This document shows positions 27,827-38,192 of a DNA stretch of 64,000 nucleotides, piece after piece (the first letter of the stretch is position 1; the number at the start of each line of letters is the position of its first letter). This DNA comes from Okeania sp. SIO2B3. Lineage in GTDB: Bacteria; Cyanobacteriota; Cyanobacteriia; Cyanobacteriales; Microcoleaceae. Location of the stretch: positions 190,633 to 254,632 of the forward strand of contig NZ_JAAHGH010000004.1 of the NCBI RefSeq assembly GCF_010672525.1, read 5' to 3'. A model generated the notes under the pieces. The model ran no database searches. It saw nothing but the letters and a program-made list of their open reading frames with translations, and was not told the DNA's origin. The position numbers and the translations under genes are program-made.

Positions 27827-28921
27827 TTATCTAGATATTGCTAGTTGAGCCTCTCCATAAATATATTGTCCCAGAGCATTTGCTTCTCTAGGTGGTTGAG
27901 CTAAATGAGCATTGAGACCTGCCTCCTGTAATAATTTTTCCAAATCTTCCTGGAAAAATTCTGCACCACCGCCAGTCATAACAACATCTGTCACCCTTTC
28001 TGGTAGCCACTTAATCAAACGGTCACAGAGTTTAGCAGCAAAAACCTTACGCAACTCAGGGACCACACCATCAAGATTAATAGGCTTTGTCGCTCCTTTG
28101 GGACGATAGGAACGCTGGCCTTCTGGTTTATGGACTGCTTCTAGCAAATACAAAGACTGAGCATCTGCTCCCTCAATCTTAGAAGCAACATCTTCATAAA
28201 ATTGGCTCATGGCAAAAGGTTCACTCTTAGAAGCAGCTCTAGCAAACCGAAAACGGTCTACCATTAAGAAGTCTGTAGTTTGATGGCCAATATCAACAAC
28301 AGCAAGAGATAGTTTGGGTAACTCTGGCTGAAATTCCTTGCCATTGTTAGCTTCACACCATAGCAAGCTACCATATCCCTCTGGCATGACCCAAACCTTA
28401 TTAATTCTAATTTCGATAGGTTCGCTACCTCGATAAGACATTTTATGAGGACATTGTAATTGACTAACAATCTGTTCCTTTTCCTTTTCAAATTGCTCTT
28501 GGGAATAAAATGGTAAACCCATCACAACTGAAAATTCGCCCTTGAGCTGAAAATAACCAGCACAGGCCAAAATTTTAATGAGAGCATCCTCGACTTTGGA
28601 CTTGGCAAAAGAGCGTTCATCACCGAATAGATTGGCCCCGAAATCAGCAGCCAACTGACCTACAGCATATCCAGAGCCTTGATATTCTAGCCACATATCT
28701 AATAGTGGGTCTGTAGGTTTAGACTCAAAATTACCCGATCTGACTTGTTCTAAACTTAATTGTTTGACATTAGCTGGAATAAAAACTACACCATTTGGAG
28801 TCCGACTAACACAAGCTTTACTAGCTGTCCGTCCTAAGTCCACACTAAGGATTGTTTTTTGACCGACACTAGGTGGTTTCTGGGTCAGCATTGCTGCTGC
28901 TGCTGGCTTTTTAATAACCAT
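27827..28921 (-). CDS. ParM/StbA-like actin-family ATPase (364 aa)
   Basis: Actin-fold ATPase of the plasmid-segregation (ParM/Alp7A) type. Phosphate 1 is LSVDLGRTASKACV (about 24-37), phosphate 2 is LAVVDIGHQTTDFLMVD (about 212), and the adenosine motif is VVMTGGGAEFFQEDL (about 325). Filaments of such proteins push apart DNA bound by a ParR adaptor; a candidate adaptor follows on the same strand. The setting is otherwise chromosomal housekeeping, so this is either a chromosomal homologue of the kind found across cyanobacteria or an integrated plasmid locus. Complete, with a start ATG and no closer alternative. Confidence 0.85.
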   Translation of the reverse strand: MVIKKPAAAAMLTQKPPSVGQKTILSVDLGRTASKACVSRTPNGVVFIPANVKQLSLEQVRSGNFESKPTDPLLDMWLEYQGSGYAVGQLAADFGANLFGDERSFAKSKVEDALIKILACAGYFQLKGEFSVVMGLPFYSQEQFEKEKEQIVSQLQCPHKMSYRGSEPIEIRINKVWVMPEGYGSLLWCEANNGKEFQPELPKLSLAVVDIGHQTTDFLMVDRFRFARAASKSEPFAMSQFYEDVASKIEGADAQSLYLLEAVHKPEGQRSYRPKGATKPINLDGVVPELRKVFAAKLCDRLIKWLPERVTDVVMTGGGAEFFQEDLEKLLQEAGLNAHLAQPPREANALGQYIYGEAQLAISR

Positions 28922-29837
28922 TAGGCTGTATTACCTCACTAAACTTTTAAATCAAAATACTGCCGTTGTTAAAAATCCTAAGTTTATAAATGAATTAAGA
29001 CCTACGGCATTAAGCGAATAAAATCGCTGAATAAAATTAACATAGAAGGTAGAGGTACAGTACCTTCAGAATTTCCATGTCAAGATGGAGAATACACACT
29101 CTGTACTTTTACACCTTCACTTCTGTAGTAGGGGGAGATTCCCATATCAGGTGTGAGACCTTCTTCTATATGAAAAGTGGAGATTTTCAGACTTCCTCCA
29201 GATAGCTTTTTGGTCAAACCTGTTCTTTTGAGCCGAGGACATATAGCTAACTAAATATAATATTAGATATTAGTCCGATCAAAATTATGATTAAAGCTTC
29301 GTTTCACGAAGCTCCCTTCATTAATTAAACAAGTTAATGACACTTTGCAGGAATTGTTATAAGAATTTCTAAGTTAATTAAAATAACTTTCCATGAACTT
29401 AGCATCTTAAGTTAAAAATATTTAGCACATACAAAAGAAAAGGAAGAGGAAAAAAGTTGATTTTTTGACCGTGCCTCACTTCACTTCTTAGGTTAGTGAA
29501 ACCTCTAGGGAACTAGAGTAATCCCCTACTTCTGACAAAATGACTTAATTCATTTAGGGATTTAATAGGGATTTAACCTTAAATTAATACTTCCTTCTTA
29601 ATATTCTTGATAATACCCTTCACTTATTTTCTCATCAAAACAGAGAATTTCAGTATTCTCTACTCAATATATATGTTGCTAACCCTAGCCTCAGATTACT
29701 TACATTGGGGATAACTCTACAGGAATTTCTAGTCCCCTAATTTTTTTGTTTCAATGCCAGGAGATTTGTTCTGGAAGTCCAAGTAGTTGCCCTAATGTCT
29801 ATTGTTAAGTTACATTTAGTTAAGATTATGAGTATTT
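28922..29837. other. Non-coding stretch upstream of parM-like gene and ftsH
   Basis: No gene. One perfect hairpin, AGCTTCGT TTC ACGAAGCT (about 29295-29313), has no T-run. Promoters for the divergent genes must lie here or in the next segment. Confidence 0.4.
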
Positions 29838-30090
29838 TTTGGTCGCTGGACTAGCGGTGTCAGTGCCAGTAGCTCATGGGGAAACCACGGCAGTTGCTCC
29901 ACTTGGGGAGACCCCAAGACCGCACTGCCTCCCCAATACCACCCTGGCTTATCTGTGGAGCAAACCTTTAGACCTGAAAAGCAGGTGCATTCTTAGCCTT
30001 TGCCTAACATTCAGTAGGAAAGCTCCTCTGGAAGAGGCCGCAGAAACCCAAATAGTAATACTTGGGACTCTCCGCCTTTAATCAAACTAG
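29838..30090 (+). other. GC-richer, structured leader-like segment before ftsH
   Basis: It is clearly richer in G+C than its surroundings and has several short stems: CTTGGGG AGA CCCCAAG (repeat-like), ACCTG AAAAG CAGGT, CCTCT GGA AGAGG and CCCAA..TTGGG. The 80-aa frame inside has no recognisable product. It could be a small RNA, a long ftsH 5' leader, or merged interspersed repeats; I cannot decide by eye. Confidence 0.3.
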
Positions 30091-30167
30091 GTGGGTAAAG
30101 ATGTCAAGAGTGTAAAAAATCACACTATCTATTTCAATTCAATTTTACTAAAAGAGGCCAATAATTT

Positions 30168-32054
30168 ATGAAAATTTCTTGGAGAACAATTGTACTTTGG
30201 AGTTTACCAGCTCTAGTCATCGGTTTTTTTGTCTGGCAAGGAGCATTTTCCCCAACAGTAGCAAACATGGGTAGCAATACCGCCAGTACCCGAATGAGCT
30301 ATGGTCGATTCTTGGACTACTTACAAGCAGAGCGAGTGACAAGCGTAGACCTTTATGAGGGTGGCCGTACAGCTATTGTTGAAGCAGTCGATCCAGAACT
30401 AGATAATCGGGTCCAACGACTAAGAGTAGATTTACCAGCTAATTCCCCAGACCTAATTTCTCGTCTACGAGAGGCAAATATCAGTTTTGACAGTCATCCC
30501 CCACGCAATGAAGGAGCAATATGGGGCCTATTAGGAAATTTGATTTTCCCAGTTTTGTTGATTGTCGGTCTGTTTTTCCTCTTCCGTCGCTCCAGTAATG
30601 TTCCTGGTGGCCCTGGACAAGCAATGAATTTTGGTAAGTCTAAGGCCCGCTTCTCCATGGAGGCGAAGACAGGTGTACTGTTTGATGATGTGGCTGGAGT
30701 TGATGAGGCCAAAGAAGAGTTACAAGAAGTTGTGACTTTCCTCAAAAAACCAGAAAGATTTACTGCTGTAGGAGCGCGTATTCCTAAAGGTGTATTGTTA
30801 GTTGGCCCTCCGGGAACTGGTAAAACTTTGTTGGCCAAGGCGATCGCTGGTGAAGCTGGAGTTCCATTTTTCAGTATTTCTGGTTCGGAATTTGTGGAAA
30901 TGTTTGTGGGTGTGGGTGCTTCCCGCGTTCGCGACTTATTCAAAAAAGCTAAGGAAAATGCTCCCTGTATTATCTTTATTGATGAAATTGATGCGGTAGG
31001 TAGACAACGTGGTGCTGGTATCGGTGGTGGTAATGATGAAAGGGAACAAACTCTTAACCAGTTGTTGACAGAAATGGATGGTTTTGAGGGTAATACTGGT
31101 ATCATTATTATTGCTGCTACTAACCGCCCTGATGTATTAGACTCTGCATTATTACGTCCAGGTAGGTTTGACCGTCAAGTTGGTGTTGATGCTCCAGACA
31201 TTAAAGGTCGTTTGTCCATTCTGGAAGTTCACGCTCGCAACAAAAAGATCAGTGAAGAAGTATCTCTAGATGCGATCGCTCGTCGTACTCCTGGTTTTAC
31301 AGGTGCAGATTTGGCTAACTTGTTGAATGAAGCTGCAATTCTCACTGCTCGTCGTCGTAAAGAAGCAATTACTATGCCGGAAATTGATGATGCTGTAGAC
31401 CGGGTGGTCGCAGGTATGGAAGGAACTCCACTCATGGATGGTAAGAGCAAGCGATTAATTGGTTATCACGAAATTGGTCATGCGATAGTTGGTACTTTGA
31501 TTAAAGACCATGACCCGGTGCAAAAAGTTACTTTGATTCCCCGTGGTCAAGCTCGTGGTCTCACCTGGTTTATGCCCAGTGAAGACCAAGGTTTAATCTC
31601 CAGGTCACAAATTTTGGCTCGTATTACTGGTGCTCTTGGTGGTCGCGCTGCTGAGAAAGTTATTTTTGGTGATGCTGAGGTGACAACTGGTGCTGGTAAT
31701 GACCTCCAACAGGTTACAGGGATGGCACGTCAAATGGTGACTCGTTATGGTATGTCCGATCTAGGTCCGATGTCTCTGGAAACTCAACAAAGTGAGGTAT
31801 TTTTGGGCCGCGACCTAATGACTCGTTCAGAATATTCCGATGAGATCGCTTCTCGTATTGACGATCAAGTTCGTACTATTGTTGAACACTGTTATGAACA
31901 CGCTTGTAATATAATGCGTGAGCACCGGGTTGTTATAGATCGTTTAGTCGATCTGCTGGTTGAGAAAGAAACTATTGATGGTGATGAGTTCCGACAAATT
32001 GTGGCTGAGTACACTAATGTTCCAGAAAAAGAAACTTATGTTCCAATTATGTAA
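30168..32054 (+). CDS. ftsH: ATP-dependent zinc metalloprotease FtsH (FtsH2/Slr0228-like)
   Basis: Thylakoid/plasma-membrane AAA+ protease, 628 residues. Two membrane helices (about 7-23 and 118-138) flank a lumenal/periplasmic segment. The AAA domain has Walker A GPPGTGKT (about 213-220), Walker [13 protein letters not shown] and [24 protein letters not shown]. The protease domain has zinc site HEIGH at about 434. The sequence follows Synechocystis Slr0228 almost throughout ([34 protein letters not shown]). That protein, paired with Slr1604, degrades photodamaged D1 in photosystem II repair. All key residues are present. Confidence 0.97.
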   Translation: MKISWRTIVLWSLPALVIGFFVWQGAFSPTVANMGSNTASTRMSYGRFLDYLQAERVTSVDLYEGGRTAIVEAVDPELDNRVQRLRVDLPANSPDLISRLREANISFDSHPPRNEGAIWGLLGNLIFPVLLIVGLFFLFRRSSNVPGGPGQAMNFGKSKARFSMEAKTGVLFDDVAGVDEAKEELQEVVTFLKKPERFTAVGARIPKGVLLVGPPGTGKTLLAKAIAGEAGVPFFSISGSEFVEMFVGVGASRVRDLFKKAKENAPCIIFIDEIDAVGRQRGAGIGGGNDEREQTLNQLLTEMDGFEGNTGIIIIAATNRPDVLDSALLRPGRFDRQVGVDAPDIKGRLSILEVHARNKKISEEVSLDAIARRTPGFTGADLANLLNEAAILTARRRKEAITMPEIDDAVDRVVAGMEGTPLMDGKSKRLIGYHEIGHAIVGTLIKDHDPVQKVTLIPRGQARGLTWFMPSEDQGLISRSQILARITGALGGRAAEKVIFGDAEVTTGAGNDLQQVTGMARQMVTRYGMSDLGPMSLETQQSEVFLGRDLMTRSEYSDEIASRIDDQVRTIVEHCYEHACNIMREHRVVIDRLVDLLVEKETIDGDEFRQIVAEYTNVPEKETYVPIM

Positions 32055-32095
32055 TTGAGGTTTTACACTTCAATTAATTTAGTAGGTTGATGATG

Positions 32096-32233
32096 ATACA
32101 GCAGATTCGGTAGTATATGAGGTACAAATATTAACGAGCAAGTGCGGGCTTCTTGCCCGTCATAGTAGTCATGGTAGTGCGGGTATCTTGCCCGCCACAA
32201 ATGTACCTCACTGATTATGAAATATGCTGTATA
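32096..32233. mobile_element. MITE, T(T/A)ACAGCA family, copy 1 (138 bp)
   Basis: The ends ATACAGCA and TGCTGTAT, with inner TGAGGTACA and TGTACCTCA, are inverted repeats shared with 34480-34621 and 45413-45548. The interior differs: two GTGCGGG(C/T)(T/A)TCTTGCCCG units. It lies 40 bp after the ftsH stop. Confidence 0.7.
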
Positions 32234-32753
32234 TTACCTGATTTACTAATAGTTTAAGTGCGAAATATAGAGTCTAAGAAAAGAACTGAAAGTTAAGTAA
32301 CTTTTGTACTTAATTTTTGGTTCTTTTAAGATAGCAGAAGGAAGAAGGAAGAAGGAAGAAGGAAGAAGGAAGAAGGAAGAAGGAAGAAGGAAGAAGAAGG
32401 CTTTATATCAAATCCGTTTAATTAGGTATAAAAATATTGTCCATCTTCACCATTACCGAATAATTAATGTTTAAAGCCTCTCCTTTAAAGGAGAAAAGTG
32501 GTCGTTTTGCTGGCGCACAACGCACGTTAACGGCTGTCGCCGACATGAATGCGAGCGCATTCCGCACCGAAAAGCGGGCGTTGTCTGAGTTTTAAGCTTT
32601 TTATCTGTCCGCGCCCTTTCCTTCGACTGCTATATGAAATAGAATTTTAATGCTATAGTTTTAAATAGCAAAAATTTGGGTATTTAATATAAATATTGAA
32701 CCCAAAATCAAAATATTTTCCTTCTTTCTGATTCTTTTTGACTTCTAAAAAAT
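32234..32753. repeat. Repeat-filled gap before aminopeptidase gene
   Basis: About nine tandem GAAGAAG(G) units (32334-32397), then ATATCAAATCCGTTTAATT (also at 44606) leading into a TTACCGAA-type partial MITE (about 32450-32600) with the GGTCGTTTTGCT and TTAACGGCTGTCGCCGAC blocks seen at 13030. No gene. Confidence 0.6.
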
Positions 32754-34064
32754 ATGACAATTTCAACAGAATATCAACAACGACGCGAACAATTAATGGC
32801 AAAAATTGGCAATGGTACAGCTATATTTAGAAGTGCGCCAATGGCTGTCATGCACAATGATGTAGAATATGCGTATCGTCAAGATAGTGATTTTTTTTAT
32901 TTAACAGGTTTTAATGAACCGGAGGCAGTAGCAGTTATTGCACCACACCATGAAGAACATAAATTTATTTTGTTTGTCCGACCAAAAGACCCGGAAAAAG
33001 AAACTTGGAGTGGTTATCGCACTGGTGTGGAAGCTGCTAAGGAATTATATGGTGCTGATGAGACTTTTCCTATTAATGAATTGAATGAAAAATTGCCTGG
33101 ATATTTGAAAAAGGCAGATAAAATTTACTATCGTTTGGGACGCGATCGCCACTTTAATGATACAATTCTTCGACATTGGCAAAATTTGATTCGGGTCTAT
33201 CCGAGAACTGGTACAGGACCGATCGCTATTCAAGATGTGGGGACAGTTTTGCATCCGATGCGTCTGGTTAAAAGTACTGCGGAATTAGAACAAATGCGCA
33301 AAGCTGCTGATATTGCTGTTGATGCTCATAATTATGCCATGAAGTTTGCCAAAGCGGGGCAGTTTGAATATCAAGTTCAAGCTGAAATAGAGTATATTTT
33401 TTCTCGTAATGGAGCGACTCCAGCTTATCCTTCTATTGTTGCTTCTGGTGCTAATTCTTGCATTCTTCATTACATAGAAAATAATCGGCAAATGCAAGAA
33501 AATGATTTGCTGTTAATTGATGCTGGTTGTGCTTACAATTATTATAATTCTGATATTACTAGAACTTTTCCTATTAGTGGTAAGTTTACACCGGAACAAA
33601 AGATTATTTATGAGTTGGTTTTAAGAGCGCAACAAGCAGCAATTTCTGAAGTAAAACCAGGAAATCCTTATAAACAATCTCACGATACAGCAGTACGAGT
33701 TTTAGTGGAAGGATTGATGGATTTAGGAATGTTAAAAGGTGATATTGAGGAAATAATTAAAGAGGAAAAATATAAGCCTTTTTATATGCACAAAACCGGA
33801 CATTGGTTGGGTTTGGATGTACATGATGTGGGTGTTTATCAGTGGGGAGAAAATCCTCAAAATTTACAACCGGGGCAAGTTTTAACTGTGGAACCTGGTA
33901 TTTATATAGGTCCGAATATTAAACCAGTTGAAGGGCAACCAGAAGTAGATGAACGTTGGCGTGGAATTGGAGTGAGAATTGAGGATGATGTTTTAGTTAC
34001 CGCAGAAGGAAATGAAGTATTAACTGCGGGAGTTCCAAAATTAGTTGAGGAATTAGAAGATTAA
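32754..34064 (+). CDS. pepP: Xaa-Pro aminopeptidase P, M24B family (436 aa)
   Basis: It removes an N-terminal residue next to proline. N-terminal AMP_N domain (FRSAPMAVMHNDVEYAYRQD, FFYLTGFNEPEAV) followed by the pita-bread metallopeptidase domain. Metal ligands are visible: LLIDAGCAYNYYNSDITRTFP (two Asp), GHWLGLDVHDVG (His), VEPGIYIG (Glu) and RIEDDVLV (Glu). Cytosolic, dinuclear Mn enzyme by family. Length is normal. The ATG follows an AT-rich tract with no strong ribosome-binding site. Confidence 0.95.
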   Translation: MTISTEYQQRREQLMAKIGNGTAIFRSAPMAVMHNDVEYAYRQDSDFFYLTGFNEPEAVAVIAPHHEEHKFILFVRPKDPEKETWSGYRTGVEAAKELYGADETFPINELNEKLPGYLKKADKIYYRLGRDRHFNDTILRHWQNLIRVYPRTGTGPIAIQDVGTVLHPMRLVKSTAELEQMRKAADIAVDAHNYAMKFAKAGQFEYQVQAEIEYIFSRNGATPAYPSIVASGANSCILHYIENNRQMQENDLLLIDAGCAYNYYNSDITRTFPISGKFTPEQKIIYELVLRAQQAAISEVKPGNPYKQSHDTAVRVLVEGLMDLGMLKGDIEEIIKEEKYKPFYMHKTGHWLGLDVHDVGVYQWGENPQNLQPGQVLTVEPGIYIGPNIKPVEGQPEVDERWRGIGVRIEDDVLVTAEGNEVLTAGVPKLVEELED

Positions 34065-34084
34065 ATTTGTCTTCTTTTACTTAA

Positions 34085-34332
34085 TAGACATCTCCTCCAA
34101 AAGAGGGAATAGGGAACCCACCCCTCGCCCCTCCCCCTCCCAGGAGGGGAGTAATTGATAATTTATGTACGATAATTGATTTGATTTTTTATTTTTGGAG
34201 ATGTCTAATAGACATCTCCAGAAAAGAGGGAGTAGTAGAGACATTGTATGCAACGTCTCTACAGAGTAGGCGGAAATAATTAATGATTTATGTACGAGAA
34301 TTAATTTGATTTTTTATTCTTGGAGATTTCTA
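34085..34332. mobile_element. Two adjacent MITEs, TAGACATCTCC family
   Basis: 34085-34207 and 34209-34332 both run TAGACATCTCC ... GGAGAT(G/T)TCTA and share the TAATTGAT/TTTATGTACGA(T/G)AATT interior; they meet at AATAGACATCTCC. The first carries the CCCCTCCCCCTCCCAGG block; the second carries a unique AGAGACATTGTATGCAACG stretch. Confidence 0.7.
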
Positions 34333-34479
34333 GTGAAAAAAGAGTCAATTAATATCATGTCCGTTTGAATAGTTATAAATAATAAGGGAAGAGTCAGGAG
34401 TCAGGAGGGAAAAAGAGGAAAAAGTTTTTTCATCACTAAAAACAGCATTTAGCTGGAGCGCTAAAAAAAAATCAAGGGT

Positions 34480-34621
34480 TTACAGCAGTTTTCTAGTTGA
34501 TGAGGTACAAAGTTTTATTGCTTTAGGCAACAGCTCCGGAAGGCAACAGGCAACAGGGAACAGGGAATATAGGAATAAATAGTCTTATAGCTGTACCTCA
34601 CTATCCTCAAAAGTGCTGTAA
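34480..34621. mobile_element. MITE, TTACAGCA family, copy 2 (142 bp)
   Basis: TTACAGCAGTTTT at the left and AAAAGTGCTGTAA at the right (one mismatch). Inner GAGGTACA/TGTACCTC also pair. Over 90% alike by eye to 45413-45548, including the GGCAACAGCTCCGGAAGGC block. Confidence 0.85.
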
Positions 34622-34877
34622 GTCTACCACTATATTTGAAAAAATTAGTGGTGCGCCTTTTATGGGGGTTTGAATTCCCCATTATACACACTGAAAATGC
34701 TGACTGCTGAAGTCCTGATAGCTGACTGCTACTTCAATACCGAGAATAGTTACAAACATTGCTGAACCATTATTATTTTTGGGCATTGGTATCACACAAA
34801 ACCAGATTTTTCCTTCTTCCTTCTTCCCTTTTCCTTCTTCCTTCTTCCTTCTTTATACCAACTTAAAACTAGAAATA

Positions 34878-37133
34878 ATGAACAATAAAATTGAAATTAT
34901 AACAGCAGATAAAGTAAATTTAACTAATTGCGATCGCGAACAAATTCATATTCCTGGTTCGATTCAACCTCATGGGGTATTGCTAGTTTTGCAAGAACCA
35001 GAATTGGATATTATTCAAGTTAGTAATAATACAGAAGAGTGGTTAAATATTCTCCCTGAAAATTTGCTCAACCAAAATATCAAATATCTATTAGAACCTC
35101 AACAAATAGATTCTATACGTAATAGTTTAACAGGAGATTTTGAATATCTAAACCCACTAAAGTTATCGATACAATGTGGGGATGAAACCAAATTATTTAA
35201 CAGTATTGTACATCACAATAATCAAGTAATAATTTTGGAACTTGAACCTTGTCAAATTGAATTAGAACAAGATTTTTTCCAATTTTATCGACTCACTCGC
35301 CACACTATTACTCGGATTCAAAAGTCTGCAAGTTTACAGGAACTTTGTTCAATTGTAGTGAAAGAAATTCGTCAATTGACAGGGTTAGACCGAGTGATGA
35401 TATATAAGTTTCATGTCGATAATTCAGGAGAAATTATTGCCGAAGCTAAACGGGAAAATTTAGAACCTTATTTAGGTTTGCATTATCCAGCTAGTGATAT
35501 TCCTGAATCATCACGACATTTGTATAGCATTAACTATCTGCGGATTATTCCAGATATTAACTATCAACCTGTGGAGTTGTTTCCTAAAAATAATCCTTTG
35601 ACCAACCAACCCTTAGATTTAAGCTTTTCTGTATTGCGGAGTGTTTCCCCAATTCATATAGAATACCTACAGAATATGGGTGTAAAAGCCTCTATGTCAA
35701 TCTCTTTATTAAAAGAAGGAAAATTATGGGGATTGATTGCTTGTCATCACTACTCAATTAAATATATTCCCTACGATTTACGAACAGTTTGTGATTTTTT
35801 TGGACAAGTAATGTCTGTTCATATTACTACAAAAGAAGAACATGATAATTTAGATTATAAAATTCATCTAAAATCTATACAGTCTCAGGTAATAACAGCT
35901 ATTTCTAAATCTGAAAATTTATTGACGGCCTTCACAAATATTGGAGAAAAATTATTAACAATAGTAGGGGCAACGGGAGCAATAGTTTATGCAGAAGGAG
36001 AACTGCAAAAAATAGGAGAAACTTTCAAAGATGAAGAAATTGAACCTTTGCTTAATTGGGTCAAAACTAACATAAAAACTGACATATATTATACAGATTC
36101 TTTACCGAAAGTTTATCCTCCAGCTAATGAATTTAAAGAGATTGCTAGTGGTTTATTAGTGTTAGAAATTACCAAAGTCCAAAAAAATTATGTGTTATGG
36201 TTTCGCCCAGAGGTAAGTCAAACAGTTAATTGGGCTGGAAATCCACAAAAACATGGCAAAATTGAATCGGATGGTAGCATTACACTTCTGCCTCGAAAAT
36301 CTTTTGCAAAATGGCTCGAAACAGTTGAATGTCATTCTCTTCCTTGGCAATCTTATGAAATAGAAGGAGCACAAGAACTCAAAAGTGCTATTTTGGGGAT
36401 TTTAATGCGTAAAATGGCTAAATTAGCAGAAATAAATCTAGAATTAGAACAAAGTAATAGTGACTTAGATTCTTTTAACTATATTGCTTCCCACGACCTA
36501 AAAGAACCTTTACGAGGTATTCATAATTATGCTACATTTTTGATGGAAGATTATGGTGAAATTATTGAGCAAGATGGTCGCCAAAAATTAGAGACTTTGG
36601 TGCGTTTAACTCAACGGATGGAAGATTTAATTAACGCTTTATTGTTTCTTTCCCGTTTGGGTCGTCAAGCACTTCATAAAGCTCCGATTAATCTGAATGA
36701 ATTAATTGAAAATGTGTCAGAAGTTATTAGGATGAGTAAACCTAATGAATCTATTGAAATTATCACAATGGAGAATTTACCGATAATTTATGGTGACAAA
36801 ATTCTCATGGAAGAAGTATTTAGCAACTTAATCAATAATGCTGTTAAATATAATAAAAAAACTCATAAAACTGTAGAAATTGGTTATAAACAAACTGAAG
36901 AATCTGCCTGTTTAATATATGTTAAAGATAATGGTATAGGTATTCGAGAAAAGCATATAGAGACTATTTTCAAACTTTTTAAGCGATTACATGGAAAAGA
37001 TAAATTTGGTGGCGGTACAGGAGTAGGTTTAACAATAGTCAAAAAAATCATTGAACGTCATGGCGGTCAAATTTGGCTGGAGTCTAATTACGGAGAAGGA
37101 ACAACGTTCTATATCAAATTATTGGAGAATTAA
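34878..37133 (+). CDS. Bacteriophytochrome-type sensor histidine kinase (751 aa)
   Basis: The start is moved to the ATG at 34878, because 33 earlier in-frame residues are coded by TTCCTTC repeat DNA. Order: PAS-like N-terminus with TNCDREQIHIPGSIQPHG, GAF (to about 320) with YPASDIPESSR, PHY (about 330-510), HisKA with SHDLKEPLRGIHNY (His about 539), and HATPase (NNAVKYN, DNGIGIREKH, GGGTGVGLTIVKK). Cys18 is where bacteriophytochromes bind biliverdin. The GAF position used by Cph1 reads SPIHIEYL without Cys, so biliverdin is the likely pigment. It pairs with the response regulator 6 bp downstream. Confidence 0.93.
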   Translation: MNNKIEIITADKVNLTNCDREQIHIPGSIQPHGVLLVLQEPELDIIQVSNNTEEWLNILPENLLNQNIKYLLEPQQIDSIRNSLTGDFEYLNPLKLSIQCGDETKLFNSIVHHNNQVIILELEPCQIELEQDFFQFYRLTRHTITRIQKSASLQELCSIVVKEIRQLTGLDRVMIYKFHVDNSGEIIAEAKRENLEPYLGLHYPASDIPESSRHLYSINYLRIIPDINYQPVELFPKNNPLTNQPLDLSFSVLRSVSPIHIEYLQNMGVKASMSISLLKEGKLWGLIACHHYSIKYIPYDLRTVCDFFGQVMSVHITTKEEHDNLDYKIHLKSIQSQVITAISKSENLLTAFTNIGEKLLTIVGATGAIVYAEGELQKIGETFKDEEIEPLLNWVKTNIKTDIYYTDSLPKVYPPANEFKEIASGLLVLEITKVQKNYVLWFRPEVSQTVNWAGNPQKHGKIESDGSITLLPRKSFAKWLETVECHSLPWQSYEIEGAQELKSAILGILMRKMAKLAEINLELEQSNSDLDSFNYIASHDLKEPLRGIHNYATFLMEDYGEIIEQDGRQKLETLVRLTQRMEDLINALLFLSRLGRQALHKAPINLNELIENVSEVIRMSKPNESIEIITMENLPIIYGDKILMEEVFSNLINNAVKYNKKTHKTVEIGYKQTEESACLIYVKDNGIGIREKHIETIFKLFKRLHGKDKFGGGTGVGLTIVKKIIERHGGQIWLESNYGEGTTFYIKLLEN

Positions 37134-37139
37134 TCATCA

Positions 37140-37598
37140 ATGAGTGAATTACTAAATAAACAAAAAAAAAATTTATCTTTGCTAATAGTTGAAGATAGTG
37201 AAGAAGATTATATTACATTGATCCGACTTCTAAGAAAACAAGGTTTTGATTATCCTATCTATCACTGTGTAGATGGAGATGACGCATTAGATTATGTTTT
37301 CCAGACAGGAGAATATTCTCCTGAAATAGCTCCTCGTCCTACAATGATTTTAATAGATTTAAATCTGCCAGGAACTGATGGACGGGAAGTAATTGAAATT
37401 ATCAAAAATCATCAACAATTAAAAATTATCCCTATAGTTGTATTTTCAACTTCATCCAATACTAAAGATGTTCAAAGTTGTTATGAACAGGGAGTGAATA
37501 GCTATATGGAAAAACCAGTGAATCTTAAAACTTTTAGCAAAAACATAGAAGATTTTTTATCCTATTGGTTTGAAACAGCTATTTTGCCTAATAGTTGA
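37140..37598 (+). CDS. rcp1: Rcp1-like response regulator (152 aa)
   Basis: Stand-alone receiver domain: acidic pocket LLIVEDSEEDY (Glu/Asp 18-19), phospho-acceptor Asp73 in ILIDLNLPGTDG, Thr/Ser in VVFSTSSN, and Lys in YMEKPVN. No output domain. It starts 6 bp after the phytochrome stop, so the two are one operon, as with cph1-rcp1. It most likely takes phosphate from that kinase and relays the light signal. Confidence 0.93.
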   Translation: MSELLNKQKKNLSLLIVEDSEEDYITLIRLLRKQGFDYPIYHCVDGDDALDYVFQTGEYSPEIAPRPTMILIDLNLPGTDGREVIEIIKNHQQLKIIPIVVFSTSSNTKDVQSCYEQGVNSYMEKPVNLKTFSKNIEDFLSYWFETAILPNS

Positions 37599-37925
37599 GT
37601 TATATCATGTTCCTATAAGTACCTGTGCAAAATTAATTTAATATTTGTCAGCAGAGAGTAGGGACGTTGCATGAACATTCGTATGTAGTAGTGCACAAAA
37701 AATATACTTGTGTGGTTCAGCAGTAGCTCTAAAAATCATCTTTCCTAGTTATTACCCAATCATCAAAGATACAAGTAATTTAGCTTTACTACTTAGAAAT
37801 ACATAACATAATACCATTTTGATAAATATTTACTAAAAATACTTAAGGTGTTTTTAATAGTCAGTAGTTCAAGAGTCATGAAAAATCAAATCTATTGTTT
37901 TCGTAAATATAGATATTAAAATAAT

Positions 37926-38192
37926 GGCGTTGCTGAATTGAAGTATGAATGTGCGATTGTTTGGTTCTGGTAAAGCCCCCGCGCATCCCCCATTCAACAA
38001 AAAGCGAAGCATCTTCTGGCTTCCCATCCTTGAAAAGCGAAGCATCCTCTGGCTTCCCCCTTTCCAAGGGGGACGGGAGAGGGATAAAAAAGGGGGACGG
38101 GAGGGGGATAAAAAAGGGGGACTTTTAGAGTTTTATTCCCCCCAATTTTGGGGGGCTAGGGGGGCAAAATCATACCCAGAATCAGCAACGCC
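37926..38192. mobile_element. MITE, GGCGTTGCTGA family, copy 1 (267 bp)
   Basis: The left end GGCGTTGCTGAATT and right end AATCAGCAACGCC are inverted. Exact 8-bp target duplications AAAATAAT lie at 37918-37925 and 38193-38200. The interior holds two AAAGCGAAGCATC(T/C)TCTGG units and several GGGGGACGGGAG / AAAAAAGGGGGAC units, the common cyanobacterial CCCCCTT...AAGGGGG repeat. The remaining DNA from 37599 to 38673 shows no gene. Confidence 0.88.

Noticed and set aside
29839-30081. 80-aa gene upstream of ftsH
   Set aside because: No recognisable family, start context is weak, and the sequence is dominated by hairpins and a known type of interspersed repeat.
30494-31105. 203-aa minus-strand gene inside ftsH
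   Set aside because: It is a shadow of the ftsH coding sequence, which has full domain support.
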